Assembly (NCBI GenBank): GCA_014190475.1
Contig: BJGL01000002.1
Location: forward strand, 1 to 64,000
Direction of reading: 5' to 3'
Source: Bacteroidota bacterium
Lineage (GTDB): Bacteria > Bacteroidota > Bacteroidia > Chitinophagales > Chitinophagaceae
Length of the DNA stretch: 64,000 nt
Part shown: piece by piece, positions 28,001 through 42,324 of the stretch
Layout: each line of letters starts with the position of its first letter
Position numbering within the stretch: the first letter of the stretch is position 1
Position numbers and translations under genes: made by a program
Notes under the pieces: generated by a model
Database searches by the model: none
The model's input: the letters and a program-made list of their open reading frames with translations, nothing else
What the model was told of the DNA's origin: nothing

Positions 28001-28132
28001 GCCGACATACTGACTGGCCTTTTCGTCCGCCTTTTTTTCAAAGTTTTGAACCAGCCACGTAAAGGAGAGCTGGTACAGCGAATAGATGATCAGCAGGACA
28101 GTAAAAAAGCGAACCAAACCTTTCAGTTGCAT
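25037..28132 (-). CDS. secDF: Protein translocase subunit SecDF (fused)
   Basis: 1031-residue fusion of SecD and SecF, the proton-driven accessory complex that helps pull proteins through SecYEG. N-terminal helix 8-27, then the P1 domain (LGLDLQGGMNVTLEVEM is the SecD signature). Residues about 291-345 are a Lys/Thr/Ala/Ser-rich low-complexity insertion. The SecD membrane block is around GMAVDTNVVIYERIKEEL. SecF starts near residue 750 with FNGFNYGVEFNGGRSF and has the matching FSMNDTVIVFDRIRED. The fused form is usual in Bacteroidota. It has its own promoter and shares a terminator region with the IscA-type gene. yajC, a functional partner, lies in the next operon. Confidence 0.97.
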   Translation of the reverse strand: MQLKGLVRFFTVLLIIYSLYQLSFTWLVQNFEKKADEKASQYVGKSYPAASVKYPNDKDSQSYWQEFLDKRKATYRDSVLRASENETVTYGINGAMSYKKAKEEELNLGLDLQGGMNVTLEVEMSGLLRSLANNTTDPNFLSALQNADKRKANSDADFITLFIQEYRKLEPSRPLATLFSGASGNQVNIKTTDLDVEVYIREQARAAFDLTFDRLSTRIDQFGVAQPSINPIPNRGLITVELPGIKDKERVRKLLQSTANLQFWEIYTLKNANYASSWQRAIDAFNVKYAGKADSTLQKDTSALVTTKAAPETAKKDTSSTKKLSEAIVSKGADTGKKATNATVPTISLNNYLQFVQPYQDEKGNVVYPGATAMVAVKDTALVRSYLDELKGNFPSDVIWAYGVPDKDNKGVAATIVPLHALKTYNRTTAKLEGDAISDARQDFDQYGKVQIEMTMRPAGAAIWKRMTEENVGSPIAIVLDNVVQSAPNVITPIPNGISSITGNYSQQEAADLANILKIGKLPAPAKIVQEQQVGPTLGEEAIQGGSLSFIVSFVVIFALMLVYYNTSGWIANIALILNLLFTVGILAGLGATLTAPGIAGLVLTIGMAVDTNVVIYERIKEELKRGKSYLTAITDGYTRSLPPVLDGHITTLLTAIILFYFGLGPVKGFATTQILGLLLSLFCGILVSRWVSDLFTNKKKHVEYFTGISTRIFQHAKYKFIEYRKIAYIISVVVLVGGIGSFFNGFNYGVEFNGGRSFTVQFPTKVDVENVRQDLNRSFEGENTIIKTIGDNSKLDITTSYLIKDTRGPVADSIVEYRLYEGLQKYLPTNLSFQEFKTDRYIPQTKKVLPTISDDLKSGAVKATLFALIVIFLYIFIRFRDWRYSLGTIVALLHDVLVTLIVFSFAKDLVPFPLEIDQHFIAAVLTVIGFSMNDTVIVFDRIREDSRLMPGAPMGEIINRAINETLSRTIMTSLTVFLTILILFLLGGEVTKGFAFAMLIGVLTGVYSSIFVAAPILVDLQGKSKKKNRS

Positions 28133-28164
28133 ATGGATTGATTTACAGAATTTTTCAAGGACGG

Positions 28165-28172
28165 CAAATATA
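28165..28172 (-). promoter_or_regulatory. -7 box of secDF (TATATTTG)
   Basis: Perfect TAnnTTTG followed by C on the minus strand, 32 bases before the secDF ATG. The divergent aminotransferase has only a shorter TAATTTG (28238-28244). Confidence 0.65.
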
Positions 28173-28265
28173 GCTTTTTCAGGGAATTTCGGGCATAAAA
28201 ACAGGCTTAGTTGAGCTTCTGGTTAGGAGCTTTATTGTAATTTGCCGCACTAGTACTTTAAGCCT

Positions 28266-29459
28266 ATGACAGCCCTTTCCTCCTTGCTGAGCCGTTTTAA
28301 TGAACCGGAAACCCTGAAAATGGCTAAGCTGGGCCGTGAACTCAGGGCCCGTGGCGTAGATGTGATTGATTTGAGTCTGGGAGAACCTGATTTTGATACC
28401 CCCTCTCACGTCAAAGAAGCTGCTATTAAGGCCATACAAGAGAATTGGAGCCACTATACTCCTGTACCGGGCTATCTTGAATTACGAGAGGCCGTTTGTA
28501 CAAAATTGTTACGCGATAACGGACTAATCTATAAACCCACACAAATAGTAGTTTCCACGGGTGCTAAGCAAAGTTTAGCCAATCTTATTCTTTCATTAGT
28601 AGACGAGGGGCAAGAGGTAGTCATTCCAACTCCTTATTGGGTTACCTACAGCGAGTTGGTAAAAATTGCAAGAGGAAAAGTTGTTGAGATAAAAACAACT
28701 GCAGCATCAGGTTTTAAAATTTCGCCTCGTGAGTTAGAGGATGCTATCACAAAAAATACTTCCGTTTTTCTTTTTTCTTCTCCATGTAATCCGAGTGGAG
28801 CCGTATACAGCAGACAGGAATTGGAGGCATTGGTTCATGTATTTGAAAAATATCCTCAAATAACTATTATCTCCGACGAGATTTATGAGTATATCAACTA
28901 CGTGGGAGAGTCTTGCAGTATTGCAGCTTTCCCCTCAATTGCCGATCGTGTGGCAATTGTAAATGGGTTGAGTAAGGGTTTTGCAATGACCGGTTGGCGC
29001 TTGGGGTATATAGCCGCCAACGAAACAATTGCTAAAGCTTGTGAGAAAATTCAAGGGCAGTTTACCAGTGGAGCCAATTCTATTGCACAACGTGCTGCTA
29101 TTGCTGCACTCACAGAGGACCTAAGGCCAACCCTACAGATGGTAGAGGAATTTGCTGCGAGACGTGAACTGGTTTTGAAATTAGTCGCAGCAATACCAGA
29201 TATCAAATGCCCAATTCCTGCAGGTGCTTTTTATATTTTTCCAGATATGAGTGCTTACTACGGAAAGTCTGATGGTAATAACATTATAACGAACGCTGCA
29301 GATTTATCTATGTATCTCTTAAATACAGCACATGTTTCCTCCGTGATGGGAGATGCCTTTGGAGAACCAAGCTGTATTCGTTTTTCCTTTGCCAACAGCC
29401 GCGATAAAATTGAAGAAGGCTGGCATCGAATCAAGCTTGCCTTGGCTCGGTTGAAATAG
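28266..29459 (+). CDS. Pyridoxal phosphate-dependent aminotransferase, class I (aspartate aminotransferase type)
   Basis: 397 residues, fold-type I. The PLP lysine is K237 in NGLSKGFAMTGWRLGYIA. SLGEPDFDTPSHVKEAA, SSPCNPSGAVYS and IISDEIYEYI are characteristic of the bacterial AspC/AspB Ib subgroup, which transfers the amino group between aspartate and 2-oxoglutarate (some members act on aromatic or prephenate substrates). The 3' end overlaps the convergent coaE by 29 bases. No amino acid biosynthetic neighbour helps to fix the substrate. Confidence 0.9.
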   Translation: MTALSSLLSRFNEPETLKMAKLGRELRARGVDVIDLSLGEPDFDTPSHVKEAAIKAIQENWSHYTPVPGYLELREAVCTKLLRDNGLIYKPTQIVVSTGAKQSLANLILSLVDEGQEVVIPTPYWVTYSELVKIARGKVVEIKTTAASGFKISPRELEDAITKNTSVFLFSSPCNPSGAVYSRQELEALVHVFEKYPQITIISDEIYEYINYVGESCSIAAFPSIADRVAIVNGLSKGFAMTGWRLGYIAANETIAKACEKIQGQFTSGANSIAQRAAIAALTEDLRPTLQMVEEFAARRELVLKLVAAIPDIKCPIPAGAFYIFPDMSAYYGKSDGNNIITNAADLSMYLLNTAHVSSVMGDAFGEPSCIRFSFANSRDKIEEGWHRIKLALARLK

Positions 29460-30033
29460 CCCTAAGCTTTTTATCCAGCGCAACTACTTGCATCAATAAC
29501 GGCTGGGTATTATCGTTTAGCAATAAAAAGTTACATTTTTTATTACGAGCCTCTTCATCCAGTTGATTAGCCATCCGCTGTTTGATGGCAGCAGGGCTTG
29601 CGCCATCTCTTTTAATTACTCTATCCAACCGAAGGGAGATCGGAGCGGAAACGCCCACTACATAATCCAAACCTTTATCTGCACCACTTTCAAATAGTAG
29701 CGCCGCTTCCCGAACTGCATAGGGAGCCTTCTGTTCTTCAAACCAGCGATTAGCAGCTTGGATGGTAGCCGGATGAATCAACTGATTAAGCCAAGCAAGC
29801 TTTTTCGGATCAGAAAAAATTTGTGTAGCAATTAATTCTTTGTTTAAATGGCCATCCAGGTAAGCAGCCGCACCAAACTTTTCTTTGATGGCAGCTACTA
29901 ACTGAGGGTCTTGTGTCATTAAACGTTTCGCAACCTCATCCGCATAAAATACGGGAATACCCAGTGACTCAAAAATATGAGCAACTGTGGTTTTCCCACT
30001 CCCTATACCACCGGTCAGTCCAACCCGTAGCAT
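29431..30033 (-). CDS. coaE: Dephospho-CoA kinase
   Basis: Final step of coenzyme A synthesis, phosphorylating dephospho-CoA; 200 residues from the ATG at 30033. P-loop GLTGGIGSGKTT at the N-terminus, then VFYADEVAKRL and HPATIQAANRWFEEQ, typical of CoaE. A longer frame starting at 30081 overlaps yajC and was rejected. The last 29 bases, including the stop, are antisense to the end of the aminotransferase. Last gene of the nusB-DUF1573-yajC-coaE operon. Confidence 0.95.
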   Translation of the reverse strand: MLRVGLTGGIGSGKTTVAHIFESLGIPVFYADEVAKRLMTQDPQLVAAIKEKFGAAAYLDGHLNKELIATQIFSDPKKLAWLNQLIHPATIQAANRWFEEQKAPYAVREAALLFESGADKGLDYVVGVSAPISLRLDRVIKRDGASPAAIKQRMANQLDEEARNKKCNFLLLNDNTQPLLMQVVALDKKLRAISTEPRQA

Positions 30034-30035
30034 GT

Positions 30036-30371
30036 TTATTTTTTTTCTGCAGCGGCAGGCTTGTTCAATGCCTGTGTCCAATCCATACTAATGGCAGATT
30101 TTTCGATTTTGAGATAACTGCCAGGACTTGTTTCAATCTGTAAAGTGCCGTCTTCATTTACCTTGTTGATGCTAGCATGAATGCCTGCAATTGTTACAAT
30201 CTTTTCTCCCTTTGCAAGATTGTCAATAAACTCTTTTTGAGTTTTTGCGCGTTTTGCTTGCGGTCTTATAAAGAAAAGCCAAAACACTAAAATCATCAAT
30301 CCTAAAAAAATGAACTGAAATCCGCCAAATCCAGGTTGAGCGGCTTGTTGTAGAAGGTAAAAAGTATTCAT
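30036..30371 (-). CDS. yajC: Preprotein translocase subunit YajC
   Basis: 111 residues with one membrane helix (about 19-35, FQFIFLGLMILVFWLFFIRP) and the conserved RPQAKRAKTQKEFIDNLAKGEKIVT segment just after it. It forms part of the SecDF-YajC holotranslocon. It starts 8 bases after the DUF1573 gene and ends 2 bases before coaE. Confidence 0.95.
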   Translation of the reverse strand: MNTFYLLQQAAQPGFGGFQFIFLGLMILVFWLFFIRPQAKRAKTQKEFIDNLAKGEKIVTIAGIHASINKVNEDGTLQIETSPGSYLKIEKSAISMDWTQALNKPAAAEKK

Positions 30372-30379
30372 AGTATTAA

Positions 30380-30850
30380 TTATTGATTTTGTTCAGGAAT
30401 TTGACCAGAAAAACTAAGGGTATGGTTTTTAGAGGGGTTGGTATTGGCAACTACATGAACCTGCTTTACGATGTAGCCGCTGCCACTTCCATTGAATTTA
30501 GCCTTGATGGTCCCTTCCTCGCCGGGTAATAATGGTTTTTCAGGCTTTTCAGGAATAGTGCATCCGCAGGAGGCTGTTACTCCTTCAATAATTAAGGGGC
30601 GTTCACCCGTATTCTTGAATCGCCATTTAATCTCAATTTCTTTACCAGGTTTTAATTTCCCCAGTGATTGATCCGTGGTGTCTAACCAAGTTATGCGCGT
30701 GAATTGGGAGGTATCCTCTTGTGGAATTTTTTCTGCAACTGCAGCTGTATCGGTGGCCATCGCTGCATCGGTGTTTGTGCTTTCAGGTAATTCTTTACAA
30801 CCTGATAGGAGTAACACAGATGATACAAGCAGTATTAAAAGTTGCTTCAT
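30380..30850 (-). CDS. DUF1573 family lipoprotein
   Basis: 156 residues. Lipoprotein signal with lipobox LLSGC (C18). After a Thr/Ala-rich spacer, residues about 55-150 form the DUF1573 immunoglobulin-like domain: KWRFKNTGERPLIIEGVTAS, CGCTIPEKPEKPLLPGEEGT. The CGCT motif is the family hallmark. Function unknown; it is exported to the envelope. Its position between nusB and yajC is common in Bacteroidota. Confidence 0.88.
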   Translation of the reverse strand: MKQLLILLVSSVLLLSGCKELPESTNTDAAMATDTAAVAEKIPQEDTSQFTRITWLDTTDQSLGKLKPGKEIEIKWRFKNTGERPLIIEGVTASCGCTIPEKPEKPLLPGEEGTIKAKFNGSGSGYIVKQVHVVANTNPSKNHTLSFSGQIPEQNQ

Positions 30851-30865
30851 AGAACTATTGATTGT

Positions 30866-31798
30866 TTACTTTTTTGTTTTTTTAAAATCAATTTTATTGA
30901 GTTTTCCTTGTTCTTCCAACTCTTTTCGAACATTATCCAGGATTCCATTCACAAAATGACCGCTTTGAGCCGTGCTATATTCCTTGGCCAAGTCGATATA
31001 TTCATTGAGTGTTACTTTGGGCGGGATCGTTTCAAAATACAGGAATTCGGCAACACCCATTTTCATCATGATCATGTCTAACACCGCAATTCGGTCTGGA
31101 TCCCAATTTTTTAGTTTAGGGACAATCAGCGATTCAAGGTGTTGGTCCTTCTCTACGGTTGTTCGTAATAATTCGCGCGCAAACTTTTCTTTTTCAGGGT
31201 CTATTAATGTATCCAGTGAAAGTGCATGTGGTTTTTGAAGTAAGGTTCCTATCAATTGCACAACAGATTCTCCATCGTCATCAAAATTTCCAAATAATTC
31301 GCTAATGTGAGAAAGGAAAACGGGGTTTGCCAGAAGCAGATCATTTAGAATAAATTCCATGATCTTTTTTTCTTCTTTTTTATCTCTTTTGTTATTTGAA
31401 ATGTACTCCCTGTAAGCATTCGTTTCCAACAGCTGAAGGTGAATTTTACGAATTAAATCTGGTTCGGTTTTGCTTTCAGGTTTTAATCGATTAACCTGTT
31501 TCTTGAAGTCCTCCTTTTCAAGAATCTGCCAAAGCAATTCATTGCCGGCCAATTTGGTATTAATATTAAGATCAGCCTCTGTGGGGAGATGTTTTGAGGC
31601 TTTCTTGTGTGCGTAGGTTTCCGTGTAGCGAAGTACCTGTGTCAGGAACCAGGTTAAATAGGTAAATAGGTCCCGGGTTTGTTCAAAATGTTGATCCAGC
31701 TGTGCTTGTAAACGGGTAGGTGTGGGTATTTCCTCTACGGTGGATAGGGTATAGAGTACCTGCATCACTTTTACCCGGATATTTCTTCTGCTGATCAT
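30866..31798 (-). CDS. nusB: Transcription antitermination factor NusB, long form
   Basis: 310 residues, about twice the length of E. coli NusB. The N-terminus SRRNIRVKVMQVLYTL and the C-terminal block (YSTAQSGHFVNGILDNVRKEL) are NusB hallmarks. The middle part is an extended helical region, as in other Bacteroidota NusB proteins. It binds boxA RNA with S10 and supports rRNA transcription. It heads the operon with DUF1573, yajC and coaE and has a good promoter 23 bases upstream. Confidence 0.93.
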   Translation of the reverse strand: MISRRNIRVKVMQVLYTLSTVEEIPTPTRLQAQLDQHFEQTRDLFTYLTWFLTQVLRYTETYAHKKASKHLPTEADLNINTKLAGNELLWQILEKEDFKKQVNRLKPESKTEPDLIRKIHLQLLETNAYREYISNNKRDKKEEKKIMEFILNDLLLANPVFLSHISELFGNFDDDGESVVQLIGTLLQKPHALSLDTLIDPEKEKFARELLRTTVEKDQHLESLIVPKLKNWDPDRIAVLDMIMMKMGVAEFLYFETIPPKVTLNEYIDLAKEYSTAQSGHFVNGILDNVRKELEEQGKLNKIDFKKTKK

Positions 31799-31821
31799 GT
31801 TTCAATGAGCTGTTGCAGGGG

Positions 31822-31829
31822 CAAATATA
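31822..31829 (-). promoter_or_regulatory. -7 box of the nusB operon (TATATTTG)
   Basis: Perfect TAnnTTTG on the minus strand. A TTG lies 20 bases further upstream, matching the Bacteroidota -33/-7 layout. A perfect inverted repeat CCTTGC-CCT-GCAAGG (31840-31854) covers the -33 region and might be an operator. Confidence 0.65.
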
Positions 31830-31981
31830 GATCATAATCCCTTGCCCTGCAAGGAATAAAGTGTACTGAAAAAATGGCAGGATTATGTTCTAATAAGTTA
31901 ACAATGAGCAGTTTTGTCGTTTGTTTTCTGACAAAAAATGCAGGTTGAATATCAAAAAAAGTACTGGCATACAATTTACGG

Positions 31982-32009
31982 TAACTTCGCCGCCCGCCGG
32001 TGGGTGGGC
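31982..32009 (+). promoter_or_regulatory. Possible groESL promoter and leader hairpin
   Basis: TAACTTCG (31982-31989) differs at one position from TAnnTTTG. Just after it, GCCCGCC (31992-31998) can pair with GGTGGGC (32003-32009), with one G-T pair. No CIRCE element was found in the 244-base gap before groES. Weak evidence only. Confidence 0.35.
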
Positions 32010-32042
32010 ATTGAACCTTTAAAAACAAAATCAAAACAAGCT

Positions 32043-32324
32043 ATGGCCAAGAAAGTAAACGTAACTCCGCTTCACGATCGAGTGATTGTGAAAGCTGCAG
32101 CTGCCGAGGAAAAAACAGCCGGTGGTATCATCATTCCAGACACTGCAAAAGAAAAACCACAGCGTGGTACGGTGATCGCAGCAGGTCCTGGTAAAAAAGA
32201 TGAGCCGGTAACGGTAAAGGCAGGAAACACTGTACTCTATGGCAAATATGCCGGTACAGAAATTCAGATTGAGGGAGAAGATTACCTCATCATGCGTGAA
32301 TCCGATATTCTAGCAATTGTTTAA
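32043..32324 (+). CDS. groES: Co-chaperonin GroES
   Basis: 93-residue lid of the GroEL chamber. The ATG at 32043 ([19 protein letters not shown]) matches the family start; a longer frame from 31938 is not credible. The mobile loop region [23 protein letters not shown] and the [15 protein letters not shown] ending are typical. groEL follows after 40 bases. Confidence 0.97.
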   Translation: MAKKVNVTPLHDRVIVKAAAAEEKTAGGIIIPDTAKEKPQRGTVIAAGPGKKDEPVTVKAGNTVLYGKYAGTEIQIEGEDYLIMRESDILAIV

Positions 32325-32364
32325 TTGCGCTATCCTCAACAACTTAACTACAAATTAAAAGTAT

Positions 32365-34002
32365 ATGGCAAAGCAGATTTTTTTTGATATTGAAGCAAGA
32401 AACAAAATGAAGCGTGGTGTTGATACACTCGCCAACGCAGTAAAAGTTACATTAGGCCCTAAAGGACGCAACGTAGTAATTGAAAAGAAATTTGGCGCTC
32501 CTCAGGTTACAAAGGACGGTGTAACAGTTGCAAAAGAAATTGAATTAGAAGACCCTATTGAAAACATGGGTGCTCAAATGGTAAAAGAAGTAGCTTCCAA
32601 AACAGCCGACATTGCTGGAGACGGAACTACTACTGCTACCGTGCTGGCGCAAGCTATTATCGGTGAGGGCCTCAAAATGGTTGCTGCGGGTGCCAACCCA
32701 ATGGACTTAAAAAGAGGAATTGATAAAGCGGTAAGTATTGTTGTAGAAAGTCTAAGAGATCAGAGTCAGACAGTTGGAAGTGATGGTAAAAAAATCCAAC
32801 AGGTTGCTACCATTTCTGCCAACAACGACGAAACCGTTGGTAAATTAATTGCTGAAGCGTTTGCTAAAGTGGGTAAAGAGGGGGTGATCACTGTGGAAGA
32901 AGCAAAGGGTACTGATACTACAGTGGATGTGGTAGAAGGTATGCAATTTGATCGTGGATATATTTCACCATATTTCGTTACAAACAGCGAAAAAATGGAA
33001 GCTGAATTGCAAAATCCCTATATCCTGATCTATGACAAGAAGATCAGCAGTATGAAGGACATTTTGCATATCCTCGAGAAAGTTGCGCAGGGTGGCCGTC
33101 CATTACTCATCATCGCTGAGGATTTGGAAGGTGAAGCATTAGCAACGTTAGTTGTAAACAAATTACGTGGTACCCTCAAAGTAGCTGCTGTAAAAGCTCC
33201 TGGATTTGGTGATCGTCGTAAAGAAATGTTGCAAGACATTGCTATACTAACAAAGGGTATCGTGGTAAGCGAGGAGCAAGGTTTCAAATTGGAAAATGCT
33301 GATATCAGCTACCTGGGTCAAGCAGCCTCTGTTACTATTGACAAAGACAACACAACAATCGTAGGCGGTAAAGGAAAGAAAGAAGATATCACAGCGCGTG
33401 TAAATCAGATCAAAGCGCAAATCGAAACAACTACCTCTGACTACGATAAGGAAAAATTACAAGAGCGTTTAGCAAAGTTAAGTGGTGGAGTAGCGGTTTT
33501 ATATGTAGGAGCTGCTACAGAAGTGGAAATGAAAGAAAAGAAAGATCGCGTGGATGATGCGTTGCATGCTACTCGTGCGGCCGTGGAAGAAGGTATCGTG
33601 CCTGGTGGTGGTGTGGCATTTATCCGTGCCATCGAAAAGCTCGAGGCAAAAGTGAAAGGTCAAATCGAAGATGAACAAACCGGTATGGCAATTGTACGTC
33701 GTGCTTTAGAAGAGCCCGTACGTATCCTGACAGCTAATGCTGGCATTGACGGATCTATCGTGGTACAGAAAATTAAAGATGGCAAGGGTGATTTCGGTTT
33801 CAATGCCCGCACGGAAACATATGATAACATGTTCAAGGCTGGTGTGATTGATCCTACTAAGGTTAGCCGCGTAGCGTTGGAGAATGCAGCATCGATTGCC
33901 GCAATGCTTCTAACTACTGAATGTGTAGTAGCCGACAAGCCTAAAAAAGAAGAACCTCATGCGCACCCCGCACCTGATATGGGGGGTATGGGAGGCTACT
34001 AA
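32365..34002 (+). CDS. groEL: Chaperonin GroEL
   Basis: 545-residue ATP-driven folding chamber subunit. [19 protein letters not shown], the nucleotide-site motif [15 protein letters not shown], and the apical and equatorial segments are all intact. The C-terminal tail is short (MGGMGGY) compared with the longer GGM repeats of many bacteria. A strong terminator follows 31 bases after the stop. Codon use looks like that of a highly expressed gene. Confidence 0.98.
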   Translation: MAKQIFFDIEARNKMKRGVDTLANAVKVTLGPKGRNVVIEKKFGAPQVTKDGVTVAKEIELEDPIENMGAQMVKEVASKTADIAGDGTTTATVLAQAIIGEGLKMVAAGANPMDLKRGIDKAVSIVVESLRDQSQTVGSDGKKIQQVATISANNDETVGKLIAEAFAKVGKEGVITVEEAKGTDTTVDVVEGMQFDRGYISPYFVTNSEKMEAELQNPYILIYDKKISSMKDILHILEKVAQGGRPLLIIAEDLEGEALATLVVNKLRGTLKVAAVKAPGFGDRRKEMLQDIAILTKGIVVSEEQGFKLENADISYLGQAASVTIDKDNTTIVGGKGKKEDITARVNQIKAQIETTTSDYDKEKLQERLAKLSGGVAVLYVGAATEVEMKEKKDRVDDALHATRAAVEEGIVPGGGVAFIRAIEKLEAKVKGQIEDEQTGMAIVRRALEEPVRILTANAGIDGSIVVQKIKDGKGDFGFNARTETYDNMFKAGVIDPTKVSRVALENAASIAAMLLTTECVVADKPKKEEPHAHPAPDMGGMGGY

Positions 34003-34033
34003 TTCCTGCCGTAAAGCTTCAAAATCAATTTAC

Positions 34034-34067
34034 AGTCCCGTTTCTGACCGAAACGGGACTTTTTTTT
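34034..34067 (+). terminator. Intrinsic terminator of groESL
   Basis: Perfect 11-base stem AGTCCCGTTTC/GAAACGGGACT with a 5-base loop, followed by seven T (34061-34067). Confidence 0.9.
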
Positions 34068-34170
34068 GCCAATTCCTGTACAAACGGACTGTTAAAATCC
34101 TTATTTTTAAGGCGCTGGCGGGGTTTCATACCCTTGCCTGACAATCATTTATTAAAACAAACCACTTCAC

Positions 34171-39557
<5,387 letters not shown>

Positions 39558-39634
39558 ATTACAGGGGTGGATTGTTGATTTTTTGTTCAACATCTACTTT
39601 CGAACAACTGTTATAAACACACAGGCCCTGTACA

Positions 39635-40879
39635 ATGAAAGAAACAATACAATTGAATTTGACAAATCCGGCCAAACTGGAAAGTTTGTATCGTTCGGAC
39701 AAATCTGGATTTCGAAAAGCTTTTTTCGAGGTATTCCCAGCCAAACCTGCTGATCCTATTGCAATATGCTGGTATGAGCGCTTACAAGAAGAATCCTCCT
39801 CCATTTCTTGGGGAAGGGGGGCTGACTTATTGGTTATTTTAGTGGCCACTGCCATTGCAACTTTAATCGCAAAAATTCCTGATTTTTTTTCGCTGAAACC
39901 GGAGGAATTTTTTCCCCGCAATATCAGTTTTATTGTACTGCCTGTATTAGCGGGATATTTTATGTGGTTGCACCGACTTAACAAGCAAATCATCTTTGGA
40001 GTCCTGTTCCTATTTGCAGCCTGTGCGGCTTATATCAATTGGTTGCCAGGTAATTTTGATAATGACACGTTTATACTAAGCTGTATACATCTCCCGCTAG
40101 TTGGATGGTCCTTACTTGGATTTGTATACGGGAAGGGTCAGTTGCATGATTGGGCGGAGCGTCCTGCTTTTTTACGTTTTAACGGCGATCTTATAGTTAT
40201 GGGCTCCTTGATTGTTAGTGGGGTGATGGTACTATCTGGAATTACCATGGGTCTCTTTAGTTTAATTGGTCTTTCTATCGAAGATTTTTACACCCGGTGG
40301 ATATTGATTGCTGAATTATCGGCCTCCCCCTTGATTGCTACCTATGTAATTCGGTATAATCCTCAATTAGTGAATAAGGTCTCTCCTGTTATTGCCAGAA
40401 TTTTTAGTCCGCTAGTGCTGGTCACATTGGTGGCCTATTTAATTGGGATTTTGATTGCTGGAAAAGATCCTTATACCGATCGCGATTTTCTAATGCTATT
40501 TAATGCGCTCTTAATTGGTGTATTAGCGATCATCTTTTTCTCTGTGGTCGAAATGAAGCGTGCTGCAGAAAATAAGCTAGCACATTGGATTATCTTCCTT
40601 TTGGCTCTCGTAACGATCGTAGTAAATGGAGTAGCGCTTTCTGCCATTGTATATCGTATCGGATCTTGGGGCTTTACGCCAAATCGATTAGCAGTACTGG
40701 GCGGAAATTTATTGTTCTTCATTAATTTGATTTTACTGGCTCGTCAACTGTTTCGACAACTACGCGGCCAGGTAGCCTCCACTTCAGTAGAGGAAGTTAT
40801 TGCTCGCTATTTGCCTGTTTACTTTATTTGGGCTGTCTTGGTTACCTTTTTGTTCCCACTTATCTTTAGGTTTCAGTGA
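39635..40879 (+). CDS. Polytopic membrane protein, probable DUF4153 family
   Basis: 414 residues. A soluble N-terminus of about 60 residues is followed by about ten hydrophobic segments with few charges. The general pattern, including SPLVLVTLVAYLIGILIAGKD and the RIGSWGFTPNRLAVLGGN segment, fits the DUF4153 family, whose function is unknown. A TACTTTCG box with a TTG 20 bases upstream lies in the 77-base gap before it. The permease gene starts 9 bases after its stop, so the two are probably co-transcribed. Confidence 0.65.
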   Translation: MKETIQLNLTNPAKLESLYRSDKSGFRKAFFEVFPAKPADPIAICWYERLQEESSSISWGRGADLLVILVATAIATLIAKIPDFFSLKPEEFFPRNISFIVLPVLAGYFMWLHRLNKQIIFGVLFLFAACAAYINWLPGNFDNDTFILSCIHLPLVGWSLLGFVYGKGQLHDWAERPAFLRFNGDLIVMGSLIVSGVMVLSGITMGLFSLIGLSIEDFYTRWILIAELSASPLIATYVIRYNPQLVNKVSPVIARIFSPLVLVTLVAYLIGILIAGKDPYTDRDFLMLFNALLIGVLAIIFFSVVEMKRAAENKLAHWIIFLLALVTIVVNGVALSAIVYRIGSWGFTPNRLAVLGGNLLFFINLILLARQLFRQLRGQVASTSVEEVIARYLPVYFIWAVLVTFLFPLIFRFQ

Positions 40880-40888
40880 CAACCAATC

Positions 40889-42322
40889 ATGCTACAAGAA
40901 TATAATAAAGGGCAGCTTTCCGGAAAGGCTGCCCTTTCTCTTATTGTAGGATCAATCATTGGGGCTGGTCTTTTTATGAAGCCAGCCTCTATGGCAACAC
41001 AATTAGGATCGCCTGTGGCTATGACCCTAATATGGGTGGTGGCCGGTTTTTTTACCTTATGCGGGGCATTGGTTATAGCAGAGTTGGGGGTGCGTATGCC
41101 TACCACAGGCGGATTATTTGTGCATTTTACGAAATGCTATGGACCCCGAATTGGATTTTTATACGGTTGGTCTGCATTTTCGGTTATCAATACAGCCTCT
41201 GTAGCTGCGATTGCTTTCATTTGTGCTACTTATCTGAATGCTCTTTTAGCTATTCCTGATTTTTTGAGTCCTGGCTGGAGTTCATTTTCCATTTCTATTT
41301 ATCCGCTAGGTTATCTATATCCTTTTCGTGACTTTACTGTCAAATTGATTGCCATAGTACTGGTGCTGTTTATTACGTGGATTAATACAAAAAGTTTGCA
41401 AGCGGGTGGTCGGCTTCAATTCTTTTCAACCGCTTTGAATATTTTTATTTTATTGTTCTTATCAATTTTGCTTTTTTCAGCTGCAAAGGGGAATATTACT
41501 AATCTAACGTTGCCGGGTTTGAACGTCGCCATGGATCGTGGCCTTGTGGCATGGATACCCGCTTTGACGGGTGCTTTTTTTGCATTAGATGGATGGATCA
41601 ACATCATTTCAATGGCAGGGGAGGTTCGATCCCCATCTCGTAATATCCCTCGTGCTTTACTTTTTGGTGTGGGGATTTGTTTATTCCTTTATCTGCTGTT
41701 GAACCAGGCCTATCTTTTTGTGATGCCTGTAAATCAAATCGCTACTACCAAAGTGGTTGCTGCCGATGCATTATCGCTGGCTTGGGGCCCAATGGCGGGA
41801 GGATTAATCGCATTTCTGATTGTATGTTGCACCTTGGGGTGTTTGAATGGGAATATCATGGCTACTTCTCGGATTACTTATGCAATGGGAAGGGATCGAG
41901 TTTTTCCAGGGTGGCTTGGCGCCTTAGATCAAAAGAGACAGCTCCCTGTTGCAGCGCTTCGGTTGCATGGGTTTTGGGTAACTATTTTAATTTTATCGGG
42001 TTCTTTTGATATGCTTGCTGATATGTATGTTTTTGTTACTTGGATTGCCTATGGTCTGGCTGCAATTGCGGTATTTCGGTTGTCCCGGACTAAACAAGAT
42101 CAACCGCCATCCTATCAGGCTTGGGGGCAGCCATTTTCGGTTCTCATTTTTATTTTTTTCTGCGCTTTTTATTTAGTGGCTACACTTTATTCAGATATTG
42201 TTTCTTTCATGCTGGGTAAACAACCCATCATTCATGCTGGAGCAGGTCTCTTATTGGTGTTAGCTGGATTACCTTTGTACTATTATTGGCAAAAGAAATC
42301 ACGGTCGGTCCTAAAAGATTAA
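40889..42322 (+). CDS. APC-superfamily amino acid permease
   Basis: 477 residues with about 12 membrane helices. The first helix region, ALSLIVGSIIGAGLFMKPAS, is the unwound substrate-binding helix motif of the amino acid-polyamine-organocation family. A second family segment is FFALDGWINIISMAGEVRSPSRNIPRAL, where the GE..P..N.P block is typical. A proton- or exchange-driven amino acid carrier is expected; the substrate cannot be read. A small membrane protein starts 2 bases after the stop. Confidence 0.9.
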   Translation: MLQEYNKGQLSGKAALSLIVGSIIGAGLFMKPASMATQLGSPVAMTLIWVVAGFFTLCGALVIAELGVRMPTTGGLFVHFTKCYGPRIGFLYGWSAFSVINTASVAAIAFICATYLNALLAIPDFLSPGWSSFSISIYPLGYLYPFRDFTVKLIAIVLVLFITWINTKSLQAGGRLQFFSTALNIFILLFLSILLFSAAKGNITNLTLPGLNVAMDRGLVAWIPALTGAFFALDGWINIISMAGEVRSPSRNIPRALLFGVGICLFLYLLLNQAYLFVMPVNQIATTKVVAADALSLAWGPMAGGLIAFLIVCCTLGCLNGNIMATSRITYAMGRDRVFPGWLGALDQKRQLPVAALRLHGFWVTILILSGSFDMLADMYVFVTWIAYGLAAIAVFRLSRTKQDQPPSYQAWGQPFSVLIFIFFCAFYLVATLYSDIVSFMLGKQPIIHAGAGLLLVLAGLPLYYYWQKKSRSVLKD

Positions 42323-42324
42323 CT

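Noticed and set aside
31799-32042. Looked for a CIRCE operator (TTAGCACTC-N9-GAGTGCTAA) upstream of groES.
   Set aside because: No match seen; only a one-mismatch promoter box and a GC-rich hairpin are present.
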